Shown piece by piece: positions 6,193 through 10,803 of a DNA stretch of 10,803 nt (position 1 is its first letter; each line of letters begins with the position of its first letter). This DNA comes from Anaerolineae bacterium. GTDB lineage: Bacteria; Chloroflexota; Anaerolineae; 4572-78; NAK82. The position numbers were made by a program, and so were the translations under genes. The notes beneath the pieces are model-generated. The model was not told the DNA's origin. It ran no database searches and saw only the letters and a list, made by a program, of their open reading frames with translations. Where the stretch lies: assembly GCA_030598425.1 (NCBI GenBank), contig JAUVPY010000040.1:1-10803 (forward strand). The letters run 5' to 3'.

Positions 6193-6981
6193 ATGAACAT
6201 GGGAACAGAAGAAGGAGCGGCCGCAGTGGCATCAGGGGTCGCGGGGTCACCCCTGTTAGAACTTCGGGGCATCAGCAAGGCCTTTGGTCACGTGCAGGCC
6301 CTCCAAGAGGTTGATTTCTCGTTGTACCCCGGCGAAGTGGTGGGGTTGGTCGGCGACAACGGGGCAGGCAAATCCACCTTGATCAAGATCATCGCCGGTG
6401 CATACCAACCCGACGCCGGGACAATCCGGGTGAACGGTTCTCTTGTGAGCATACGCAACCCTCGGGATGCAATGGCCCAGGGGATTGCGACCGTCTACCA
6501 GAACCTGGCGCTCGTGGACCAGCGCGACGTGGCAGCCAACGTCTTTCTAGGGCGCGAGCTGGTGCGGGGCTTGGTCCTGGACAGGAGTCGCATGCTGCAA
6601 GAGTCGGCTCAGGTTCTCGAGGATCTCAGGATCGACATCCCCTCCGCCCAAACGCCAGTCGGTCTTCTCTCAGGAGGCCAACGTCAGGCAGTAGCTATCG
6701 CTCGCGCTGTACACCAGGAAAGGGGAACACGGCTGGTCATTATGGACGAGCCGGTGGCAGCTTTGGGCATTGAGGAATCACGGAAGGTACTCAGACTGAT
6801 TACGCGGTTGAAAGACCAAGGGCGTGCGGTAATTGTTATCAGCCACAACTTGGAGCACGTCTTTTCGGTAGCCGATCGCATTGTGGTGCTGCGCCGCGGC
6901 CGGTTGGTGGGCATACGCCGTAGGGAAGAGACCACCGCGGATGAGATCGTTCGCTTTATTGTTGGGGCCGAGCACCTCTAG
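6193..6981 (+). CDS. Sugar ABC transporter ATP-binding protein (single domain)
   Basis: A 262-residue ABC ATPase that powers carbohydrate uptake at the cytoplasmic face of the membrane. All motifs are present and intact: Walker A GDNGAGKST (54-62), Q-loop Gln103 (VYQN), signature LSGGQ (159-163), Walker B LVIMDE (Asp185, Glu186) and switch His218 (SHN). The MDEPVAALG block is typical of the carbohydrate-uptake type 2 group. It has one nucleotide-binding domain, like FrcA, rather than the two of RbsA/XylG/MglA, so it should work as a homodimer. The ATG at 6193 follows AAGGGGA; an ATG two codons later (6199) is also possible. The ~20 residues before LLELRGISKAF are an Ala/Gly-rich extension. 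Its stop is 19 bases before the permease start, so the two genes are one unit. Confidence 0.93.
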   Translation: MNMGTEEGAAAVASGVAGSPLLELRGISKAFGHVQALQEVDFSLYPGEVVGLVGDNGAGKSTLIKIIAGAYQPDAGTIRVNGSLVSIRNPRDAMAQGIATVYQNLALVDQRDVAANVFLGRELVRGLVLDRSRMLQESAQVLEDLRIDIPSAQTPVGLLSGGQRQAVAIARAVHQERGTRLVIMDEPVAALGIEESRKVLRLITRLKDQGRAVIVISHNLEHVFSVADRIVVLRRGRLVGIRRREETTADEIVRFIVGAEHL

Positions 6982-7000
6982 CGAAAACCCAGGTGACAGC

Positions 7001-8074
7001 ATGACTCACGAGCAGGAAGAGCTCATTGACGACAATGTCGTACACGGGATACTGGACGAACTGGAAGGTGAGATCGGAGACGAGGAAGCGACACCCCCGG
7101 AGACCTCCGGGACCCTCCGCCCCCTTCAGAGGGTTTTTCGCATTCGAGAACTCAGTGTGCTGGGGGCCGCGGCGCTCCTCTTTATCTTTCTGTCGCTGGC
7201 AACCCCCCACTTTTTGCAACTAGACAACCTGTTGCTGGTGGCCCGTCAGATCTCTATTCTGACGATCGTTGCCATCGGCATGACCTTCCTTTTCATTGCC
7301 CGCGAGATCGATCTTTCTGTCGGCTCCCTCTATGGATTTCTGGTAGTCTTCTTGGCCACTCTCATAGCCAAGACTCCTCTTAATCCGTGGATCGGGATGG
7401 TCATAGCGGTTTTTATCGGAGCTTGCATCGGTTCGATAAACGGCCTGGTCACGACCAGGGCCGGCATCCCTTCCTTCATCGTCACCCTTGGCATGCTAAG
7501 TATCCTCCGGGGGGCTGCACTCTTGTTGAGCGGTGGCTGGCCCATACTAATCAAGCTCCCGGAGGGTCATTCATTCTTGAATCTCACCGCTGGTCGTGTG
7601 GGCGGAGTAGTCCCAACGCAAATCTTCTGGATGGTCGGTCTTGTAATCCTGGCCGGTTTTGTCTTGAGCAAGACGCGCTTTGGCGCCCACGTCTACGCCA
7701 CAGGAGGAAACGAGGAGTCCGCCATGCTCACCGGCATTCCCACCAAGCGCGTGAAAACCATCTGCTTTGTGATGACAGGAGCGCTGTGCGGCATTGCCGC
7801 GTCGCTGCTCCTTGGCCAGGTGAAGAGCGGTTTTCCCCTCACCGGTCAATCGTTTGAGCTGGATGTCATTGCGGCGGTGGTTATCGGCGGTACGCCCATC
7901 TTTGGGGGGGCAGGCAGCATTCTGGGGACATTGCTGGGAGCGTCAATCACGGGCATGATCACCAACGGTTTGGTGCTGCTGGGAGCCAGCGCTTACTTCG
8001 AGCCAGTAGCAAAGGGCTTCATCATTGTGGCTGCCGTGTTTGTAGACACACTCGTCCGCCGGAGGCGCGCCTAA
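7001..8074 (+). CDS. Sugar ABC transporter permease, RbsC/FrcC type
   Basis: A 357-residue integral membrane protein of the BPD_transp_2 family, forming the pore with the ATPase just upstream. The family landmark EIDLSVGS is at residues 102-109, followed by GSINGLVTTRAGIPSFIVTLG and, near the end, VIAAVVIGGTPIFGGAGSI; hydrophobic segments begin at about residue 52 and continue nearly to the C-terminal VDTLVRRRRA. I chose the ATG at 7001 because AGGTGA lies upstream and the frame before it overlaps the ATPase gene. The first ~45 residues are an unusually acidic soluble tail (EQEELIDDN, DELEGEIGDEEA) ahead of the first membrane segment. It is the last gene of the operon. No clear terminator is seen in the 77 bases before the convergent gene. 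Confidence 0.92.
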   Translation: MTHEQEELIDDNVVHGILDELEGEIGDEEATPPETSGTLRPLQRVFRIRELSVLGAAALLFIFLSLATPHFLQLDNLLLVARQISILTIVAIGMTFLFIAREIDLSVGSLYGFLVVFLATLIAKTPLNPWIGMVIAVFIGACIGSINGLVTTRAGIPSFIVTLGMLSILRGAALLLSGGWPILIKLPEGHSFLNLTAGRVGGVVPTQIFWMVGLVILAGFVLSKTRFGAHVYATGGNEESAMLTGIPTKRVKTICFVMTGALCGIAASLLLGQVKSGFPLTGQSFELDVIAAVVIGGTPIFGGAGSILGTLLGASITGMITNGLVLLGASAYFEPVAKGFIIVAAVFVDTLVRRRRA

Positions 8075-8151
8075 TAGCACTCCGGTCCTTAAGTCCTGGA
8101 TGAAAAGCGCCCTTGTTGGCCCGGATTCAGGATTTTGAATTTGCTCATATC

Positions 8152-9597
8152 TCAGTCTGTGACACACATAAAAACCTTATCCCCACGCCGTTCGGCAGGA
8201 TAGGTCCTCAGATCGACACGGACAGGAAGACTCTTCGCTTTACCGCTGCTGATTTCAAATCGTCCGTTGTGTTTCGGGCATTCAATTATGCCATCCATCA
8301 CCAGCCCGTCTGCCAGATGCGTATTTTCGTGGGTGCACAGACCATCCGTGGCGTAGAAGTCATCGCCTTTCAGCCGGTATACTGCATAGGTATTGCCGTT
8401 ATGGTCAAAACGGACGACGTCCTCTTCGTCTAGATCGTCAGCATCGCAAACTTCCACCCAATTACCGGACATGGCACTGGTATCCGAGCTCTCTGACAGC
8501 ACCTGATCTTCCACCTGGATCGGCTGCGGGAGACTCCGCTCGATATGGTAATCGGGATCCTTTGTGGCCTGCCGGATCAATGCTGGCACCATCTCCCGGT
8601 AGACGTCCCACAGGCTGACATAGGCCCGCGGCGTCTGGTCTTTGATGGCCTCATGAATACGTGGCAGCGCATGATAAGGCACCGCGGGCAACATGTGATG
8701 TTCCAGGTGATAGTTCATGTTCATATACAGGTATCGGAACACCGGGTTGATGTGGACAGTGCGGGGGTTTGTTCTGTGATCATAGGTGTTTTCCGCGAGC
8801 CCGGCGTGCTGCGTCAGGCCCAGAAGCTGGTGCAGCCACCCACCATAGAAGCGCGGTAATGCCACGAACATCATGGGCAGAAAGCTACCTATCGCAATCG
8901 ACCACACCCCAAATCCGGCGATTATGGCGACATAGATCCGGCTCGACCAGAACATCTTATAACGCTCCGTGTCCGGCACAAAATCACGCACGTCTGAATT
9001 AGGCCGTCCGAGGGCGTTCCGGACGATGCGCCCAATTTCCGTCGGCCCACCTCGCAGGTAAAAAAAGTCCAACACCAGGCTGAGGAGATCGGCGGGTCGC
9101 TTCACCTGGATTTCAGGATCCCTTCCTACGACAATCGTGTGTGTATGGTGGCGCGAATGGCTCCAGCGCCACATATAAGCTTCTCTCAAAGTCATGAAGG
9201 AGCTGATGTGATAGAAGACCACGTTGAGCCACCGGGTCCGGAACGGTGTTCCGTGCCCGCATTCATGCCAGCGCGCATCAGATGACGAGTAGATGGTGCC
9301 ATAAACCAGGAGGGCAAGCACAACCCACCACGTCCCCCAGGACAAAACGACCAGATAGCCACTTGCTGCCAGCAAAACGATCCAGAGCCCGAAATGCCAA
9401 AGGGCCGGACCGTCGCTTCGCTGCATAAATGCCCTCAGGTTCTTGCGGGGAATATCCGGTGACCACCAAACCTCTTCCACACGATCCTCAAGCCGGTCTT
9501 CATCGAGGGCAATGGCCCCCTCTGAACCACCCGAAAGACTGTAATCACGTTCTTTGAACCTCTCCTTTTTGCTATGTTTTTCCCTCTCAGCAGCCAT
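8152..9597 (-). CDS. Fatty-acid-desaturase-like oxygenase fused to a Rieske ferredoxin (MocD-MocE-like fusion)
   Basis: A 481-residue two-part redox protein. Residues ~65-345 are a membrane di-iron desaturase/hydroxylase domain with hydrophobic segments near 67-105 and 222-247 and the histidine boxes HECGH (111-115), HSRHH (147-151) and HLEHH (297-301). After a linker (~352-378), residues ~379-481 form a Rieske [2Fe-2S] domain with Cys421-x-His423 (CTHENTHL) and Cys440-xx-His443 (CPKHNGRF). In the rhizopine genes of rhizobia these are two proteins, MocD (oxygenase) and MocE (ferredoxin), used with a reductase, MocF; here electron carrier and oxygenase are one chain. AAGGAGG precedes the ATG at 9595-9597. 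The gene is monocistronic here and converges on the ABC operon. Fatty-acid or other C-H oxidation is an alternative to O-demethylation; no reductase gene is visible. Confidence 0.9.
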   Translation of the reverse strand: MAAEREKHSKKERFKERDYSLSGGSEGAIALDEDRLEDRVEEVWWSPDIPRKNLRAFMQRSDGPALWHFGLWIVLLAASGYLVVLSWGTWWVVLALLVYGTIYSSSDARWHECGHGTPFRTRWLNVVFYHISSFMTLREAYMWRWSHSRHHTHTIVVGRDPEIQVKRPADLLSLVLDFFYLRGGPTEIGRIVRNALGRPNSDVRDFVPDTERYKMFWSSRIYVAIIAGFGVWSIAIGSFLPMMFVALPRFYGGWLHQLLGLTQHAGLAENTYDHRTNPRTVHINPVFRYLYMNMNYHLEHHMLPAVPYHALPRIHEAIKDQTPRAYVSLWDVYREMVPALIRQATKDPDYHIERSLPQPIQVEDQVLSESSDTSAMSGNWVEVCDADDLDEEDVVRFDHNGNTYAVYRLKGDDFYATDGLCTHENTHLADGLVMDGIIECPKHNGRFEISSGKAKSLPVRVDLRTYPAERRGDKVFMCVTD

Positions 9598-9769
9598 AGC
9601 AACCTCCTTAGACTATTTCTATGGTACTTCTCTGTCAACTCAACCGAGAAATTCAAATTGGTCGACGTTGAGCGTGTCTATTGATCCTCGGGTTGATAAT
9701 GGAACGTTTTGCGCCAAAATTGAGTATGCCTGAACGGCAAAGTGTTCCTTTGCCAACGCAAAGATCAAT

Positions 9770-9798
9770 AGTATAGCATGTTTTGTTGGCGCTGTCAT
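9770..9798 (-). promoter_or_regulatory. Sigma70-type promoter of the desaturase-Rieske gene
   Basis: On the minus strand ATGACA (9793-9798) and TATACT (9770-9775) each match the consensus at five of six positions, with a 17-base spacer. Transcription from about 9764 would give a ~165-base leader that carries the GGCAAAG/CTTTGCC hairpin near its 5' end. Confidence 0.5.
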
Positions 9799-9905
9799 CC
9801 ATTCCTTTCCGGATTCTCTAAGTATCTGTGTCACTCACCTGTAGGTCTCCCCTGGGAAGAACCCCGCCGAATCGGGCGAGTAGCTTTTCCCCATCTTCGA
9901 GGCTC

Positions 9906-9934
9906 TTGCTATTCATCCGCGTCCCGGCTATAAT
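9906..9934 (+). promoter_or_regulatory. Sigma70-type promoter directed at the citrate synthase gene
   Basis: TTGCTA (9906-9911) and a perfect TATAAT (9929-9934) are 17 bases apart. The predicted start near 9941 implies a long, ~340-base leader to the ATG at 10284, interrupted by the inverted-repeat element, so an unseen closer promoter remains possible. Confidence 0.45.
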
Positions 9935-10115
9935 ACGAGAGGAATTGGATCAGGTGACCAGCGTTTGTACGGGCGAGCGTTTGGCCCGTTCCAGTCTGTT
10001 ACTAGGTAGCTGGCTAGCACCACAGGGGTGTGGTGGGAGGTTCGTGACAGGAGCCAACCAACCACATCCATTTTATATTTCGCCCAGCCATTGAGCGACG
10101 GTACAGCGTGCTTAG

Positions 10116-10230
10116 GAGTCGTTCAAAAATAACTTCGCATTTTGGGTGTCCAGCGAGACATCATCCTGAGCCCGTCGAAGGGTGACCTTTGCTCGCCTCC
10201 GAAAAGTACCAAGTTATTTCAAAACAGCTT
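10116..10230. mobile_element. MITE-like inverted-repeat element (about 115 bp, no coding capacity)
   Basis: Imperfect terminal inverted repeats, GTTCAAAAATAACTT (10121-10135) against AAGTTATTTCAAAAC (10211-10225), pair at 12 of 15 positions and extend outward to GAG.../...TTC ends. CTTAG occurs on both sides (10111-10115 and 10231-10235) and may be a target duplication; its TTAG core fits the YTAR target I associate with IS5-type elements. The interior contains CCTGAGCCCGTCGAAGG, which I recall as a dispersed repeat core in many bacterial genomes. It carries no gene, so it would depend on a transposase elsewhere. Confidence 0.5.
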
Positions 10231-10283
10231 CTTAGTCTGCGTGCCAGACAATCAGTGATAAGGAGAGATCAAGAGGTAGTGGT

Positions 10284-10538
10284 ATGCCTAGTGCACAAGA
10301 CGAAAAAACACCGGTGCGGGGGCTAGAAGGCGTCATCGCCGCCGATACCAGTATCTCCTACGTTGATGGCATTCACGGACGGCTGTTCTACCAGGGGTAC
10401 GACATTCATGACATTGCAGAGGCCATGAGCTTCTCGGAAACCGTCTTCTTACTCTGGAGCGGCCGCTGCCCACCCCTGCTGAGCATAATGTCTTTCGTTC
10501 AGAGGTCGTCGCGGAGATGCGCCTGCCCAGCCAGGTAA
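10284..10538 (+). CDS. Citrate synthase family protein, N-terminal part of a frameshifted gene
   Basis: The first ~60 residues match the opening of short-form citrate/2-methylcitrate synthases: GLEGVIAADTSISYVDG, then GRLFYQGYDIHDIAE and SETVFLLWSGR. The enzyme condenses acetyl-CoA (or propionyl-CoA) with oxaloacetate in the cytoplasm. The ATG at 10284 has AGAGG seven bases upstream and AAGGAG a little further out. After SGR the homology leaves this frame: the true continuation (LPTPAEHNVF) is in the next frame from about 10466, and this frame runs on meaninglessly to TAA at 10536-10538. One missing C in CGGCCGCTGCCC (10460-10471) explains the shift. Confidence 0.8.
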   Translation: MPSAQDEKTPVRGLEGVIAADTSISYVDGIHGRLFYQGYDIHDIAEAMSFSETVFLLWSGRCPPLLSIMSFVQRSSRRCACPAR

Positions 10539-10803
10539 TCGAGATGCTCCGGCTGACCCCGCCCAACAGCCATCCCATGGCGGTGCTCCGTTCGGCGGTC
10601 AGTATGTTGGCCAACTTCGATCCCGACGGCGAGGACATTTCGCCCGAAGCGAACTGGCGCAAGGCCAAGCGGTTGCTGGCCCAAGTCCCGACGATCATCG
10701 CCGACCTGCACCGCATCCGCCGCGGGCTGCCGCTCATCTCACCCGATCCGAACTTTGGCCTGTCCGCCAATTTCCTGTATATCCTACGAGGGACGTCTCC
10801 TAG
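10466..10803 (+). CDS. Citrate synthase family protein, continuation after the frameshift (cut by window edge)
   Basis: From 10466 the frame reads LPTPAEHNVFRSEVVAEMRL, then LRLTPPNSHPMAVLRSAVSM and, near the edge, NFGLSANFLYILRGTSP, all in the order expected for citrate synthase (helical large domain; LP...E...F, HPM..LR..VS, NFLYMLRG). It has no stop before the window ends. The catalytic His and Asp of the family (for example the ..LHADHE.. block) lie beyond the edge. The left coordinate marks the frameshift, not a start codon; there is no good ribosome site for separate translation. Citrate versus methylcitrate synthase cannot be told apart from this part. Confidence 0.8.
   Translation, partial: MPTPAEHNVFRSEVVAEMRLPSQVIEMLRLTPPNSHPMAVLRSAVSMLANFDPDGEDISPEANWRKAKRLLAQVPTIIADLHRIRRGLPLISPDPNFGLSANFLYILRGTSP

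Larger units (their letters stand above)
9598..10283. other. Intergenic region between the oxygenase and citrate synthase genes
   Basis: I see no convincing gene here. The region holds the oxygenase leader and promoter (minus, 9770-9798), a hairpin GGCAAAG/CTTTGCC at 9736-9754, a plus-strand promoter (9906-9934), a hairpin CACCACA-GGGG-TGTGGTG at 10018-10035, and a MITE-like element at 10116-10230. CTATTGATC (9678-9686) and GATCAATAG (9763-9771) also form distant inverted copies, the second touching the minus -10 box. Confidence 0.6.

Noticed and set aside
9610..9638. TTGACA on the minus strand close to the oxygenase start
   Set aside because: The matching -10 (TAGTCT) is poor and would touch the ribosome-binding site, leaving no usable leader.
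9640..9834. A 64-codon minus-strand frame upstream of the oxygenase
   Set aside because: It spans the predicted promoter and hairpin, has no clear ribosome site and shows no recognisable family.
1..10803. CRISPR arrays, tRNA or rRNA genes, phage or defence genes
   Set aside because: No regularly spaced repeats, cloverleaf-like sequence, rRNA-like stretch or recognisable phage or defence protein was seen on either strand.

Overview
The window looks like part of a Chloroflexota genome (Anaerolineae or a relative) with a saprophytic, sugar-importing lifestyle. This is inferred from gene style: two lipoprotein sugar-binding proteins beginning 'CVVPT' after the lipobox, one with an acidic Glu/Ala linker; a stand-alone sugar ABC ATPase; a URO-D family protein next to sugar transport genes; and dispersed palindromes between genes. 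No rRNA or tRNA is present, so the placement is not secure.

Layout. (1) 1-2501, minus strand: an operon read right to left from a near-perfect sigma70-type promoter (2646-2674). It encodes a sugar-binding lipoprotein, a metal-dependent TIM-barrel sugar isomerase/epimerase-like enzyme, and a Gfo/Idh/MocA oxidoreductase cut by the window edge. Two palindromes separate the binding protein from the enzyme. (2) 2502-3490: about 1 kb between divergent operons, holding a deleted remnant of a sensor histidine kinase (minus), several GC-rich hairpins, and a plus-strand promoter with an upstream dyad. (3) 3491-8074, plus strand: a URO-D family gene broken by a one-base frameshift, a Tat-type lipoprotein sugar-binding protein, a strong intercistronic hairpin, a single-domain sugar ABC ATPase and an RbsC-type permease. 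(4) 8152-9597, minus strand: a membrane fatty-acid-desaturase domain fused to a C-terminal Rieske ferredoxin, matching a MocD-MocE fusion. (5) 9598-10283: leaders, two back-to-back promoters, hairpins and a small MITE-like inverted-repeat element. (6) 10284-10803, plus strand: a citrate synthase family gene, also frameshifted and cut by the window edge.

How the genes may work together. The ABC genes import a monosaccharide or cyclitol-like compound; the TIM-barrel enzyme and NAD(P)-dependent oxidoreductase would isomerise and oxidise it. The nearby desaturase-Rieske fusion recalls the rhizopine (moc) genes, in which an oxygenase-type MocD/MocE pair acts beside MocA (oxidoreductase), MocB (binding protein) and MocC (TIM barrel). 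The set therefore suggests, without proving, oxidative O-demethylation and catabolism of a methoxylated sugar or cyclitol. The two frameshifts in otherwise well-conserved genes could be real lesions or sequencing errors.
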